From Agreia pratensis (lineage in GTDB: Bacteria; Actinomycetota; Actinomycetes; Actinomycetales; Microbacteriaceae), in contig NZ_FXAY01000001.1 of the NCBI RefSeq assembly GCF_900177685.1, positions 124,001 through 188,000 of the forward strand: a DNA stretch of 64,000 nt. Reading direction: 5' to 3'. Below are positions 1 to 9,430 of this stretch, in pieces. Position numbers and translations under genes: made by a program. Position 1 is the stretch's first letter; every line of letters begins with the position of its first letter. The notes beneath the pieces are model-generated. The model saw only the letters and a list, made by a program, of their open reading frames with translations, searched no databases and had not been told where the DNA came from.

Positions 1-2930
1 CGTTCCGCCTTCGCTAGTCGGGCCTGCTGCTGCGCGCGATCGAAGGGGATGCCCGTGGGCTCCCCTTCGACAGGCTCAGGCTGCGGTGAATCAGACGGGA
101 TCAGCTGGTCGGGGCCGTACTCGGAGACGAGAACGTCTTCGACGAGTCCCAGCTCGCTGCCGACGCGCTCGAGCACGCTCGACAGATGCAGCTTCTTCTC
201 GTAGATCTGCAGTTCGAGCCCGTGCACATTCTCAGTGATCGCCTGCAGCCGCTCGCGCAGGGCGGCCTCGTCACGACGCAGGGCGAGCAGTTCCTGATTC
301 TGTTCCGCACGCTCCGCCTCGGCACGCGCTTGCTCGAGGCGCGCCTCGGCCACGGAGGCTTCCACCGAACTGAGCACAGCCGGCAGAGCTTCGACGACAT
401 CGGTCGCCGCCTCGACCTGGCGCCGTCTGATCACGGCACGGCGTGCGGCCTCTTCGGCTGCGGCCCGATCGGCCTCCACCTGCTTCTGGAGCGCTGCACG
501 ACGCGCCTCCTCGGCGCGCACCCGCTCGCGGGCCGTCTCCAGCTGCAGCCGCGCCCCGATCTCGCGCTCCCTGGCGCTCTCGAGCTCGGCGTAGAGAACG
601 TCGCGCTGACTGACGTCGAGCATCGGGCGGGGGCGGGACTGCGCCGTCTCGAGCTCTTCCTTCGCCGTCGCCGCGGCTCGTTCCGCCTGAGCGACGGTCT
701 CCTCCGACGCCGCGAGCGCCGTGCTGAGCCGGTCGAACTCACCGGTCGACGCGTCGAGCTGCGCCTTGAGCCTGGCGAGTTTCTCGGTCTGAGCGGCGAG
801 CGCGGAGTCGAACTCGCGCAGAGCTGCGAGGGCATTCGCCGACTGCTCCTTCGCGACCTGCACGATTCCCCGCTGCTCGGCCAGGGCGAACTTCGCCCGC
901 TCGATCAACGAGCGCGTTTCGTCGAGGCTCACCGAAGCAGTATCGCGTTCGGCGCGCAGCTCGATGCGGCTGCGCTTTGCTCCCGATCCCCCGCGCAGCA
1001 CGTACTCGGTGAGCACGTCTCCTGAACGGGTGATCAGGGTGGCTCCTGAGTGCTTCGACACCGTCGGCCAGACCTCGCGGGCCGTGGCGAGGTCGTCGAC
1101 GATCAACGTTCGGGCGAGCAGGCCACGCACGCCAGCAGGTGCCGTGATCACCTCGACCGCGGCGATAACCCCGGGTGCATCGGATGCGATCGGCGAATCC
1201 ATCCCGCCGGCTGCGGCGACAGAATCAGAGGGGTTGGCCACGACGATCTCGACCCGGCCGAGCTCGTCACTGTGCGCGAGATCGATGGCGGTGCGCGCAG
1301 CATCCGGTGTCTCGGCGAGAACCGCGTCGGCCAGGGTGCCGAGCGCCGCCGCGATCGCGGCCTCGAAGCCCGGCTTGGCTGTGACGTTGTCGGCCACCAG
1401 TCCGAGAACACCGGGAACCTTCGCGGCGATCAGGTCGGTAGTGCCGTCTTTCTGGTCAAGAGCGAGAGTCAGGGCGCTCGTTCGAGCGGCGAGCGCATCG
1501 CGCTCGCGCTCATGGCCGTGCAGCGTCTCGCGCAAGACCTCGATCTCTGCTTCGGCCTCGAACAAGCGAGCCTGCGCGAACTCATAGGCCTCGTCGAGAT
1601 CGGTCTCCGACGTGCCTGAGACGGCGGCCTCCGCCTCGAGGAGGGCGAATTCGGCCTGCGCCGACTCCCGTCGTGCGGTCGCAGCCTCGAGAGCGTTGGT
1701 CTGGCGCAGCACCTCACCACGAACAGCCGCGAGCCGCGAGTTCGCCGTGTCGACCTGCCCCTGCAGTTTGGAGATCTCGAGGTCGTGCTTCGAGACGAGG
1801 GCGCTCTGCGCCGCGATCTCCTCGTCGACCGAGTCGAGCGCAGAGCGCGCCGTCACGGAGTCGGCCTGCGCTGCAGTGAGAGCCAGCTCGGCCGCAGCGA
1901 CCTCGCCGCGAAGCCGAACGATCTCATCCGCCGCATCGGCGACCATCTGCGGGGTGACCGTGGGACCTGCGGCCGTACCCTCGGCATCCGAACCCAGCAG
2001 CGCGAGCCGCTGGTTGGCCAGGGTGAACAGCCCGCGCAGGCGCTCCTGCACCGACTCGAGGCCGAAACTGGTTCGCCGTGCGATGTCGACGTCGTCGCCG
2101 ACCTGAGCGCTCTCGATTCGCGCCACCCGAAGCTGGTTCTGCTCGAGACGCTCCTGCAGAACGATGCGCTCCGTGCGACGCTCATTCTCGGTTCGTCCAT
2201 GGTCTGAGAGCGCGGTGCGCAGCGTCACGACCTCGTCTGCGAGAAGCCGAGCGCGGGCATCCCGCACGATCATGGCGATCGACTGCGCTTCTTTGGCGAC
2301 CTCGGCCTGGCGACCCAGAGGCTTGAGTTGACGGCGGATCTCGCCTGCCAGGTCGCTGAGGCGGGTGAGGTTGGCCTGCATCGCCTCGAGTTTGCGCTGC
2401 GTCTTCTCTTTGCGGCGACGGTGCTTGAGAATTCCGGCGGCCTCTTCGATGAATCCTCGGCGCCCCTCCGGCGTGGCATGCAGAACGGCGTCGAGCTGGC
2501 CCTGACCCACGATGACGTGCATCTCTCGCCCCAGACCGGAATCACTGAGCAGCTCTTGAACGTCGAGGAGTCGGCAGCCCTCACCGTTGATCGCGTACTC
2601 GCTTCCCCCGTTGCGGAAGAGGGTGCGACTGATCGTGACCTCGGAATAGTCGATCGGCAGGGCTCCGTCGGAGTTGTCGATGGTGAGAATGACCTCGGCC
2701 CGACCGAGCGGCCCCTTCGTGGCCGTGCCGGCGAAGATGACGTCTTCCATCTTGCCGCCACGCAGTGTCTTCGCGCCCTGCTCGCCCATGACCCAGGCGA
2801 GGGCGTCGACGACATTACTTTTGCCTGAGCCGTTCGGTCCGACGACGCACGTCACCCCTGTCTCGAATGCGAAAGTCGTGGGGTGCGCGAACGATTTGAA
2901 GCCCTTGAGGGTCAGGCTCTTGAGATACAC
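1..2930 (-). CDS. smc: Chromosome segregation ATPase SMC (C-terminal part outside window)
   Basis: SMC is a DNA-organising ATPase that works with ScpA and ScpB in chromosome segregation. The frame stays open from a GTG at 2930 to the left edge, giving about 976 residues of an expected 1150-1200. The N-terminal ATPase head has a Walker A motif GPNGSGKS at about residues 31-38. Long coiled coil rich in E, A, R and Q follows. A globular hinge lies at roughly residues 490-660 (about 1450-960), then the second coiled coil begins. The C-terminal signature and Walker B motifs would lie beyond the window. The GTG is preceded by an AGGG-type ribosome binding site. Near the edge the protein carries a Pro/Glu-rich stretch (PQPEPVEGEPTG) written by a 19-bp dispersed repeat at 62-80. 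SMC normally sits directly after mutM, which here is about 49 kb away. Confidence 0.95.
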   Translation of the reverse strand, partial: MYLKSLTLKGFKSFAHPTTFAFETGVTCVVGPNGSGKSNVVDALAWVMGEQGAKTLRGGKMEDVIFAGTATKGPLGRAEVILTIDNSDGALPIDYSEVTISRTLFRNGGSEYAINGEGCRLLDVQELLSDSGLGREMHVIVGQGQLDAVLHATPEGRRGFIEEAAGILKHRRRKEKTQRKLEAMQANLTRLSDLAGEIRRQLKPLGRQAEVAKEAQSIAMIVRDARARLLADEVVTLRTALSDHGRTENERRTERIVLQERLEQNQLRVARIESAQVGDDVDIARRTSFGLESVQERLRGLFTLANQRLALLGSDAEGTAAGPTVTPQMVADAADEIVRLRGEVAAAELALTAAQADSVTARSALDSVDEEIAAQSALVSKHDLEISKLQGQVDTANSRLAAVRGEVLRQTNALEAATARRESAQAEFALLEAEAAVSGTSETDLDEAYEFAQARLFEAEAEIEVLRETLHGHERERDALAARTSALTLALDQKDGTTDLIAAKVPGVLGLVADNVTAKPGFEAAIAAALGTLADAVLAETPDAARTAIDLAHSDELGRVEIVVANPSDSVAAAGGMDSPIASDAPGVIAAVEVITAPAGVRGLLARTLIVDDLATAREVWPTVSKHSGATLITRSGDVLTEYVLRGGSGAKRSRIELRAERDTASVSLDETRSLIERAKFALAEQRGIVQVAKEQSANALAALREFDSALAAQTEKLARLKAQLDASTGEFDRLSTALAASEETVAQAERAAATAKEELETAQSRPRPMLDVSQRDVLYAELESAREREIGARLQLETARERVRAEEARRAALQKQVEADRAAAEEAARRAVIRRRQVEAATDVVEALPAVLSSVEASVAEARLEQARAEAERAEQNQELLALRRDEAALRERLQAITENVHGLELQIYEKKLHLSSVLERVGSELGLVEDVLVSEYGPDQLIPSDSPQPEPVEGEPTGIPFDRAQQQARLAKAE
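62..80. repeat. 19-bp dispersed repeat inside smc
   Basis: The 19-mer whose reverse complement is CCTGAGCCTGTCGAAGGGG occurs here and again, identical, at 10151-10169 inside modA. It is in frame in both genes but read differently: EPVEG in SMC and an STGSG linker in ModA. The first copy falls in a low-complexity part of the second SMC coiled coil and the second just after the ModA lipobox cysteine. Confidence 0.8.
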
Positions 2931-3009
2931 CCGAGGCCCTCCGCTTCGTTCTGACTGCCCGTGATTGCTCTACGGTACCGAACCGGCGCGGAACCCGGGG
3001 CCAGGCTCG

Positions 3010-3903
3010 TCAACAATGCTCGAACACGTAATCGGCCTCGCCCTTCGCGACGAGGTTGCGGTCGCGCAGAATGGTGGTGGCTGGCCTGCCAGCAGAGGCG
3101 CAGATCTCGTCGAACGGCGCCGAGAGGTCGTCGGTGTACTCGATGTCGATCACCCTGTCGTCGTAGACCTCGGCGTATGCGCCGCACTCCTCGAAACGCA
3201 CGCACTCCTCGGTCACGGCGAAGTCGAAACCCGCCCTCGTACGCCCGAGCGCGCCCAACTCGGCCGAGTTCTTCTGCCCGATCGCCATGGCGTGCCCGTG
3301 AGCGCGGTCGGCGAAGAGCTTCGCGAGCGCCAGGTTGTCGTCGATGCTGAGGCGCCCATCGCTGCGCGAGTACGTGTCGAGGTTGTCGATCTCGACCGCA
3401 TCGAAGCCCTTGTCGGCGCACGTCTCGATCGAGGCGCCGATCATGCGCGAGATGCGCTGCCTCTTCTCGGGGCTTGACGTGTCGAGAATGAACTCGTCGG
3501 GCCAGTTCGGGTCGATGACGGCCTGCCCGTCGTCGTCCCGCAGCACCAGATCGGGATTATCGACGCTCCACCGCTCGTCGTCGCCGGGCTGCGACTGAAA
3601 ACCGTTGACATAACAGATGGAGTACACGCCCTCCGCGGGCGTGGAGGTGCTGTCGCGAGCGACGATCTTCACTGCGTCATCGACGTCGTAGCTGCCGCCG
3701 AGCTGGTAGTCGGCCGCTTCGCCGAAGGGCGGCAGCGTCACACTGTCGGACGTGACGACGAAGTAGGTGCTCCCCGTCGGCGTGGGCGACGCCTGGTCGT
3801 CTTCCCGGGCATCCGCTGTGCAGGCCGCGAGCAGCCCGAGAATGGCGACGGCCGCTGCGCCTGTGGCCAACGCCGCCGAGATCCTTGCCTGCATATCGCT
3901 CAT
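3010..3903 (-). CDS. GH114-like (endo-alpha-1,4-polygalactosaminidase-type) lipoprotein
   Basis: This predicted secreted lipoprotein of 297 residues has an N-terminal signal peptide and the lipobox LLAAC, with the lipidated cysteine at residue 28. The body matches the TIM-barrel family of GH114/TM1410 proteins. Typical features are the YSICYVNGF segment, the 'GFDAVEIDNLD' segment with likely catalytic acidic residues, and the 'HGHAMAIGQKN' strand. Family members cleave galactosamine-containing polysaccharides, although most bacterial homologues are uncharacterised. The frame extends upstream to 4023, but the ATG at 3903 is preferred because the signal peptide begins there and the extension would run into the divergent moeB gene. 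It is transcribed towards smc and has no functional link to its moeB neighbour. Substrate is not known. Confidence 0.75.
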   Translation of the reverse strand: MSDMQARISAALATGAAAVAILGLLAACTADAREDDQASPTPTGSTYFVVTSDSVTLPPFGEAADYQLGGSYDVDDAVKIVARDSTSTPAEGVYSICYVNGFQSQPGDDERWSVDNPDLVLRDDDGQAVIDPNWPDEFILDTSSPEKRQRISRMIGASIETCADKGFDAVEIDNLDTYSRSDGRLSIDDNLALAKLFADRAHGHAMAIGQKNSAELGALGRTRAGFDFAVTEECVRFEECGAYAEVYDDRVIDIEYTDDLSAPFDEICASAGRPATTILRDRNLVAKGEADYVFEHC

Positions 3904-3980
3904 GCTAGGCGGCGTACGCTTGAAGCGTCTGCTCGCTCTCGGTCGCACCGGGGCATCGATCCGATAGGACTCCCGCCGGA

Positions 3981-5249
3981 ATGGCTCATCCCCCGCTCGT
4001 CTCGCCCGGCCCCGCGCTGACACCGGCCGAACTCAGCCGCTACGCACGACAGCTCACGCTCCCGCAGATCGGCATGGACGGCCAGCGCCGGCTCAAGGCG
4101 TCGCGCGTGCTCGTACTCGGCGCGGGCGGACTCGGATCGCCCATCCTCACCTCCCTCGTGGCGGCGGGCGTCGGAACAGTCGGCGTCGTCGACTCCGACA
4201 CGGTCGAGCCCTCCAACCTGCAACGACAGACGCTCTTCGGCACGACTGATGTCGGGCGGCAGAAGGCCGTAGCGGCAGCCGAGGCCCTGGCCGAACTCAA
4301 TCCGCTGATCGACGTCGTGCCTCTGGTGGTGCGGCTCACCTCGGCGAACGTGCTCGCCCTGGTCGCCGACTACGACGTGATCGTCGACGGCACAGACAAC
4401 TTCGAGACCAGGTACCTCGCCCACGACGCAGCCAAGCTGTTGGGCAAGCCCTACGTGTGGGGGTCGGTGCTGCGATTCGACGGCCAGGCCACCGTGTTCT
4501 GGGCTTCCCCGCCCGCTTCCCTCGGCCAGGGCGTCACCGTGCGCGACCTCTTCGCCGAGGAGCCCGCCGCCGCAGAGGGCGAGACCTGTGCTTCCGCGGG
4601 AGTGCTCGGCTCGATCTGCGCCTCGATCGGCTCGGTCATGGCGACCGAGACCATCAAACTGCTGCTCGGCTTCGGCGAACTGCTCCTGGGCCGGCTGCTC
4701 GTGCACGACGGGCTGGATGCGACGTGGCGCGAGATCCGCTTCGGCCCGGCCGCTCGCGGCGCGGCTCCGCGCGAGCGGGCGGCGGCCCCGACGTCCGCTT
4801 CGGAGTTCTCACCGCAGACCACGCCGACACCCCCGGTATCCCCCGCGACCGACCAAACGAAAGGCACCCCCGTGACCCAGCCCGACGCATCCACCGCCCT
4901 GCCCGAACCGACCGCCGAGCGCATGACACCGGCCCAGCTGAAGGCCCTGCTCGACGCCCGCGAGCGAGGCGAGCAGAAGTTCGTGCTGGTCGACGTCCGC
5001 GAGCCGTGGGAGCGCGACATCGTCGCGATCGAGGGATCGGAACTGATCCCGATGAGCCAGCTGCTCACCGACGAAGCGCGCGAGAAGATGCCGCAAGACG
5101 ACCGAGTGATCCTCTACTGCCACCACGACGGCCGCTCGGGCCAGGCCCGCGATTACATGGCCCAGAACGGATGGTCGAACATCTCCGACCTCGGCGGCGG
5201 CGTCGACGCATGGGTCACCGAGATCGAGCCCGACAAGGCGCGGTACTGA
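3981..5249 (+). CDS. moeB: MoeB/MoeZ: sulfur-carrier adenylyltransferase fused to a rhodanese domain
   Basis: This 422-residue cytosolic enzyme adenylates the C-terminal glycine of a small sulfur carrier such as MoaD and then transfers sulfur to it. The N-terminal E1-like domain (about residues 16-250) has the nucleotide-binding loop GAGGLGS at 47-53, VVDSD at 69-73 and the SNLQRQ segment. A Pro/Thr-rich linker at about 260-300 leads to a rhodanese domain with the active-site loop CHHDGRS, whose catalytic cysteine is near residue 380. The first zinc CxxC of E. coli MoeB is absent, as is usual for MoeZ-type proteins. It lies at the start of the molybdopterin region and would activate the MoaD encoded at 6493-6732. 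MoeZ in actinobacteria can also serve thiamine and cysteine carriers. Confidence 0.9.
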   Translation: MAHPPLVSPGPALTPAELSRYARQLTLPQIGMDGQRRLKASRVLVLGAGGLGSPILTSLVAAGVGTVGVVDSDTVEPSNLQRQTLFGTTDVGRQKAVAAAEALAELNPLIDVVPLVVRLTSANVLALVADYDVIVDGTDNFETRYLAHDAAKLLGKPYVWGSVLRFDGQATVFWASPPASLGQGVTVRDLFAEEPAAAEGETCASAGVLGSICASIGSVMATETIKLLLGFGELLLGRLLVHDGLDATWREIRFGPAARGAAPRERAAAPTSASEFSPQTTPTPPVSPATDQTKGTPVTQPDASTALPEPTAERMTPAQLKALLDARERGEQKFVLVDVREPWERDIVAIEGSELIPMSQLLTDEAREKMPQDDRVILYCHHDGRSGQARDYMAQNGWSNISDLGGGVDAWVTEIEPDKARY

Positions 5250-5268
5250 TTCGGCTCGGAGTTGCCAG

Positions 5269-5834
5269 ATGAATGACAAAGAGATTCTGCACACCTACCT
5301 GCGGCGCGGGCGCGACAGCCTGCTGACGAAGGTCGAAGGGCTCAGCGACTACGACGTCCGCTGACTCCCACGGCCACGAATCTCCTCGGTCTCGTCAAAC
5401 ATGTCGCGGGCGTGCAGCTCGAATACTTCGGGGTGGCGTTCGGTCGGCCAGCCGATCGCGCGATCCCCTGGCTGGCCGAGGATGCGGCCGACGATGCCGA
5501 CATGTGGGTGCCCGCCGCCGAGTCGCGTGCCGAGATCATCGAGTTCCACCACTACTCGGCGGCGCACAGCGACGCGACCATCGAGGCGCTCGATCTGGAT
5601 GCCGCCGGCGAGGTGCCGTGGTGGCTACCGGAGTCCCGCCGCGTGACGTTGCACCAGATTCTCGTGCACGTGATTGCAGAGACCGCTCGGCATGCGGGCC
5701 ACGCAGACATCCTCCGCGAGAGTATCGACGGCGAGGTGGGCCTGCGAGTTGCAGACCCGAACATCCCCGCACGCTCGGCAGAGGAGTGGGCCGCGTACCG
5801 CGCGAAAGTCGAGGCCGAAGCGCGCCGCGCGTGA
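5269..5834 (+). pseudogene. DinB/DUF664-family protein, interrupted by a frameshift
   Basis: The ATG at 5269 opens a 31-codon stretch encoding a typical DinB/DUF664 start (MNDKEILHTYLRRGRD, then LSDYDVR), which ends in TGA at 5362-5364. The family sequence resumes at once in another frame at about 5364 (TPTATNLLGLVKHVAG) and continues to the stop at 5834. In intact relatives the R is followed by a few residues and MTPT, so a small deletion of about 7 bp is the simplest explanation. The downstream part retains the histidine-rich metal-site segment (HVIAETARHAGHAD). DinB-like proteins are metal-binding four-helix bundles, some of them thiol S-transferases. The remaining GTG-initiated ORF (5412-5834) might still be translated, but without its first helix. 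A sequencing error is the alternative. Confidence 0.8.
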
Positions 5835-5922
5835 CCTGCCGCAGCAGCGGGTACCGGTGCGGACAAAAGGTGCAGGCATACCTATACCCACTGTCCGCGC
5901 GGGATACTACTGACGCGGGGTA

Positions 5923-6480
5923 CTACTGATCGGTGAGCGGAACCCAGCTGTACACCGCCAGGTCGTGCCGGGTGTCACCCACCTGCAGTGCAGAACGCAG
6001 CGTTCCCTCGTGAACGAAGCCGAGGCGCTCCGCAACGCGTCGACTCCGATCGTTCTGCACTGAGGTCTTGATTTCGATGCGCGGCGCACCCGCGTTCTGA
6101 AGACGGTGCACAAGCGCCGCGGAAGCTCGCCCGACAAGCCCGCGGCCCTCGAATGCCCCGTCTATCCAGAACCCCAGCTCGGTGACGAGCGAATAGGAGT
6201 CTGTTCGCGCTGTGACCGCCCCGACGAGCTGGTCATCTAGCCGGATCGCGGCGGGTACCGCGTATCCGAGGGAGTACTGGGAGACGAGCCAGGTCGTGTA
6301 CGCGGCGAGCGCTTCGCGGGTCTGCTCAGCGTGGGCCCAATGCTCCCATTTCCGGAGCCGACCGAGGTTGCGTTCGGTCAGGGCGAGCATCTCATCGACC
6401 GTGTCGAGGTCTCGCAGAACAAGAGAAGCACCGCCGCCGAGGTCGACGGGAAGAAAGCTCGAATCGATGCGGAACGTCAT
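5923..6480 (-). CDS. GNAT N-acetyltransferase, RimJ/RimL type
   Basis: A 185-residue cytosolic acetyltransferase of the GNAT superfamily. It shows the RimJ/RimL pattern: an N-terminal 'LVLRDL' strand, 'ELGFWIDGAFEGRGLVGRAS' holding the acetyl-CoA pyrophosphate-binding loop, and 'RIEIKTSVQNDRSRRVAERLGF' before the last strands. Such proteins acetylate N-termini of ribosomal proteins, small amines or antibiotics; the substrate here is not predictable. It ends next to the DinB pseudogene (convergent) and starts 12 bp from the end of moaD, so it may be read from the same transcript as moaA-moaD. No clear Shine-Dalgarno precedes the ATG at 6480. Confidence 0.85.
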   Translation of the reverse strand: MTFRIDSSFLPVDLGGGASLVLRDLDTVDEMLALTERNLGRLRKWEHWAHAEQTREALAAYTTWLVSQYSLGYAVPAAIRLDDQLVGAVTARTDSYSLVTELGFWIDGAFEGRGLVGRASAALVHRLQNAGAPRIEIKTSVQNDRSRRVAERLGFVHEGTLRSALQVGDTRHDLAVYSWVPLTDQ

Positions 6481-6492
6481 GAGTCCAGAACG

Positions 6493-6732
6493 CTAGCCGC
6501 CGGCGAAGGGGGGCAGCACGTCTAAGTGGTCACCGTCGCGCAGCACGATGTCGCGGTCGGTCGTGGAGACCTCGTTGAGAATGAACGAGCAGCGCGCGAA
6601 GACCGCTCGGGGATCCTCTCCGAGCTCGTCGAGCAGAGCCCCGATCGTGTGGCCGTCGCCGATCGCGCGCACCTCTTCAGCCACGCCCGTGGCGGCTTTG
6701 GCCGCGGCGAAGTACCTCACCTGCACCTGCAT
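6493..6732 (-). CDS. moaD: MoaD, small subunit of molybdopterin synthase
   Basis: This 79-residue ubiquitin-fold sulfur carrier becomes thiocarboxylated at its C-terminal Gly-Gly and donates sulfur to precursor Z (cPMP) as part of molybdopterin synthase with MoaE. The sequence ends in PPFAGG, the defining motif. The ATG at 6732 is chosen because it follows the moaA stop with one base between them and has GGTGG upstream. An in-frame ATG at 6750 would overlap moaA. Translational coupling to moaA is likely. Its partners in this window are moeB (activation) and moaE (13054-13551). Confidence 0.9.
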   Translation of the reverse strand: MQVQVRYFAAAKAATGVAEEVRAIGDGHTIGALLDELGEDPRAVFARCSFILNEVSTTDRDIVLRDGDHLDVLPPFAGG

Positions 6733-6733
6733 G

Positions 6734-7834
6734 TCAGCCACCGATCGCACTCATGGATCGGGCCGGCTGCTCGAATCCTGATGCGTTGATACCGTGGCCG
6801 GATGGCTTCGCCCACATCGCCGCTCGCCAGAGATCGGCGATCGCCTCGTCGGTCGCCCCTCCGCGGAGCAGCGCGAGCAGGTCGGTCTCTCCCTCGGAGA
6901 AGAGGCAACTGCGAACCCCGCCCTCAGCGGTGATGCGGGTGCGACGGCAGTCGTCGCAGAAATTCTCGGTGACGCTGGCGATGATTCCGACCATGCCGAG
7001 CAGTGCGCCGGTCGGATCGGACTTCTCGCGCACCTGGTACAGCTCGGCGGGGGCACCATCGCGCGGAGCCTCATCGGGCGTGAGCACGTAGCGCACCTCG
7101 AGCTTCTCGCGGATCTGGGCTGCGGTGATCATGCCGTCGCGTGTCCACGAGTGGTCGGCATCCAGAGGCATCTGCTCGATGAAACGCAACTGATGTCCGC
7201 CCGCCAGAGCCCATTCGAGCAACTCGACACCCTGGTCGTCGTTGATGCCCGGCATCAGCACAGCATTGATCTTGGTGCGCTCGAGGCCCACGGAGCGCAG
7301 CTGGTCGATGCCCTCGAGCACACGATTGAGGAACGGCCGACGGGTAATGGTGGCGAAGGTCTCGGCGCAGATCGAGTCGAGCGACACGTTGACGCGGTCG
7401 AGACCCGCCTCCGCGAGCGCCGCCGCGCGGCTCTTCAGCCCGATCGCGTTGGTGGTCAGCGAGATCTCGGGGCGGGGCTCGAGGGCTGCGCAGTCTTCGA
7501 TGATCTCGACGAGGTCTTTGCGCAGCAGCGGCTCGCCTCCGGTGAAGCGGATCTGCCGCACCCCGAGCTCCTGCACGGCGATGCGGGCGAGGCGCGCGAT
7601 CTCCTCGCGGGTCAAGAGCTTGGGCCCTGCCAAGAACGGCAGCCCTTCGGCGGGCATGCAGTAGGTGCAGCGCAGATTGCACTTGTCGGTCAACGAGATG
7701 CGCAGATCTGTGGCGGTGCGACCGAAACGGTCGAGAAGACCTGGCACGGCAGGGCGATCGGATGCCTGGGGCTGGCCAGGCGTCACAGTCGTGCCGCGGA
7801 TCGGGATCGTCGGCATGCCGAGCGTGATGCTCAT
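6734..7834 (-). CDS. moaA: GTP 3',8-cyclase MoaA (radical SAM)
   Basis: MoaA starts molybdenum cofactor synthesis by rearranging GTP to 3',8-cyclo-7,8-dihydro-GTP. The 366-residue protein has the radical SAM motif CNLRCTYC (CxxxCxxC) near residue 52, the RFTGGEPLL strand, and the second FeS site 'FCDDCRRTRITAEGGVRSC' towards the C terminus. It ends in Gly-Gly (SAIGG), a conserved C-terminal feature needed for catalysis. Length is normal for the family. It is the first gene of a moaA-moaD pair read leftwards. moaC, which completes cPMP synthesis, lies in the opposite-strand operon at 12082. Confidence 0.95.
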   Translation of the reverse strand: MSITLGMPTIPIRGTTVTPGQPQASDRPAVPGLLDRFGRTATDLRISLTDKCNLRCTYCMPAEGLPFLAGPKLLTREEIARLARIAVQELGVRQIRFTGGEPLLRKDLVEIIEDCAALEPRPEISLTTNAIGLKSRAAALAEAGLDRVNVSLDSICAETFATITRRPFLNRVLEGIDQLRSVGLERTKINAVLMPGINDDQGVELLEWALAGGHQLRFIEQMPLDADHSWTRDGMITAAQIREKLEVRYVLTPDEAPRDGAPAELYQVREKSDPTGALLGMVGIIASVTENFCDDCRRTRITAEGGVRSCLFSEGETDLLALLRGGATDEAIADLWRAAMWAKPSGHGINASGFEQPARSMSAIGG

Positions 7835-7904
7835 TCACCCAGCCTACGTCGTCCCTCGGCGGCGCAACCCTGCCGAGACTCCCTACGTTTGTCGAAACGA
7901 CGTG

Positions 7905-8630
7905 TCAGCCAGCAGCCAGTCCGAAGGTCAAGAGACGGGTGAATTCTGTCTGGGGGTTCAGAAGAACCTCTCGAGTCGCGCCCTCTTCGACGATGCGCCC
8001 ACCGTCGAGAACGATCACCCGGTCGGCGAGCGCGAGCGCATCGAGAGGGTCATGAGTGACGAGCACCACGGTGCGATCGGAGAGCACCTCAGACAGCAGC
8101 AGCCGCATCGCCGGAGCGACACCCGCGTCCAAAGCCCCGAAGGGCTCGTCGAGCAGCAGCAGTTTCGGCTCGGTCGCCAGCGCCCTGGCTACCGCGACGC
8201 GCTGGGCCTGGCCGCCCGAGAGCCGCCGGGGGCGCCGATCGGCCAGCCCCGTGGCATCCACTCTCTCGAGCCAGCGCTCGGCGATGCGTCGGGCCTCGGC
8301 TCGATCACAGCCCGCGCTGCGGGGGCCGAATGCCACGTTGTCGCGCACGCTGAGGTGCGGAAAGAGGAGAGCCTCTTGCGCGAGCAACGCGACCCCGCGC
8401 GAGTGGGGCGGCAGCCAGATGTCACGAGCGTCGTGGCCGGTCGAGACCAGCGTCGCGTCGCCCAGACGAACGTGTGCCGACTCCGGCCTCACGAGACCGG
8501 CGAGAACGTCGAGAAGCGTCGACTTTCCAGCACCGTTCGGCCCGAGAACGGCAAGCGTCTCACCCTCGGAGAGCGAGAAGCGCACATCGAGCCGGCCGGG
8601 CTCCACGACCGCGTGGACATCGAGGCTCAT
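7905..8630 (-). CDS. modC: Molybdate ABC transporter ATP-binding protein ModC (short form)
   Basis: ATPase subunit of the molybdate importer. The 241-residue protein has Walker [10 protein letters not shown], the Q-loop region, signature LSGGQ and Walker [14 protein letters not shown]. The start at 8630 overlaps the modB stop by ATGA, so the modABC genes are translationally coupled. Classical ModC is about 350 residues and ends in regulatory TOBE (molybdate-binding) domains. Here the protein stops right after the ATPase domain, and a TOBE domain is instead encoded separately as part of the HTH protein at 10233-10637. Confidence 0.93.
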   Translation of the reverse strand: MSLDVHAVVEPGRLDVRFSLSEGETLAVLGPNGAGKSTLLDVLAGLVRPESAHVRLGDATLVSTGHDARDIWLPPHSRGVALLAQEALLFPHLSVRDNVAFGPRSAGCDRAEARRIAERWLERVDATGLADRRPRRLSGGQAQRVAVARALATEPKLLLLDEPFGALDAGVAPAMRLLLSEVLSDRTVVLVTHDPLDALALADRVIVLDGGRIVEEGATREVLLNPQTEFTRLLTFGLAAG

Positions 8631-9430
8631 CGAATCTCCCTGCGCCCGTAGGTGACGATCATCACGACCACCGCCACGACCACGAGCACCAAGGCCAGGG
8701 CGACGGCCGCGTCGGGATCGGTCTCGCGCTGCAGGTAGATCTCGAGCGGCAACGTTCGGGTGACGCCCTCGAGGCTGCCGGCGAAGGTCAGAGTCGCTCC
8801 GAATTCGCCGAGCGCCCGGGCGAATGCGAGCACTGCACCGGTGACCAGGCCAGGCAGCACCAGCGGCAGGGTCACCCGGCGAAAGACGGTGCTGGGCGAT
8901 GCGCCCAGAGTGGATGCGACGGCCTCGTACCGCGATCCGGCCGCACGCAAGGCCGCCTCGAGGCTCAGCACCAAGAAGGGCAGAGCGACAAAGGTCTGCG
9001 CGAGCACCACGGCGACCGTCGAGAAGGCGATGCTCACTCCCATCGTCTCGAGCGAAGAACCGAGAAGCCCCCGACGCCCGAAGGCCGCGAGCAGCGCGAT
9101 GCCCCCGACGACCGGCGGAAGAACAAGCGGAAGGAGAATGAGTGCCCTCAGGATGCGCTTTCCGGGAAAGCTCGTGCGCGCCAACACGAGCGCTAGCGGA
9201 ACGCCGAGCAGAACGCAGAGCGCGGTGCTGGCGACCGAGGTGCGCAGGCTCAGGGCGAGCGCGGCCAGCGATGAGGGGCTGCTGACGAGCGCGGCGAAGT
9301 TGGGCCAATCGACGCGGGTGGCAAGACTGACGATCGGAACGATGATGAGCAGCGCACCGACAGCGGCGATGACAGCAACCCAAGCAGGGATGCCGCCGAG
9401 AGTCGAGCGCTGTCGCATGCGTTCAGACAC
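8627..9430 (-). CDS. modB: Molybdate ABC transporter permease ModB
   Basis: Inner-membrane permease of 267 residues with about six hydrophobic segments, beginning with a strong helix at residues 17-38. The binding-protein-dependent transport (EAA) loop is visible as '[22 protein letters not shown]'. It starts with GTG at 9430, overlapping the modA stop by one base, and ends overlapping modC by ATGA. The gene order modA-modB-modC and the adjacent molybdopterin genes support molybdate as substrate. Confidence 0.93.
   Translation of the reverse strand: MSERMRQRSTLGGIPAWVAVIAAVGALLIIVPIVSLATRVDWPNFAALVSSPSSLAALALSLRTSVASTALCVLLGVPLALVLARTSFPGKRILRALILLPLVLPPVVGGIALLAAFGRRGLLGSSLETMGVSIAFSTVAVVLAQTFVALPFLVLSLEAALRAAGSRYEAVASTLGASPSTVFRRVTLPLVLPGLVTGAVLAFARALGEFGATLTFAGSLEGVTRTLPLEIYLQRETDPDAAVALALVLVVVAVVVMIVTYGRREIR

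Noticed and set aside
3904-4023. Upstream extension of the GH114-like lipoprotein
   Set aside because: The extra 40 residues are basic and lie across the divergent moeB start; the signal peptide begins properly at 3903.
7905-9383. A 492-codon frame that includes modC
   Set aside because: The first half is an out-of-frame reading of modB; modC starts at 8630 with an ATGA overlap.
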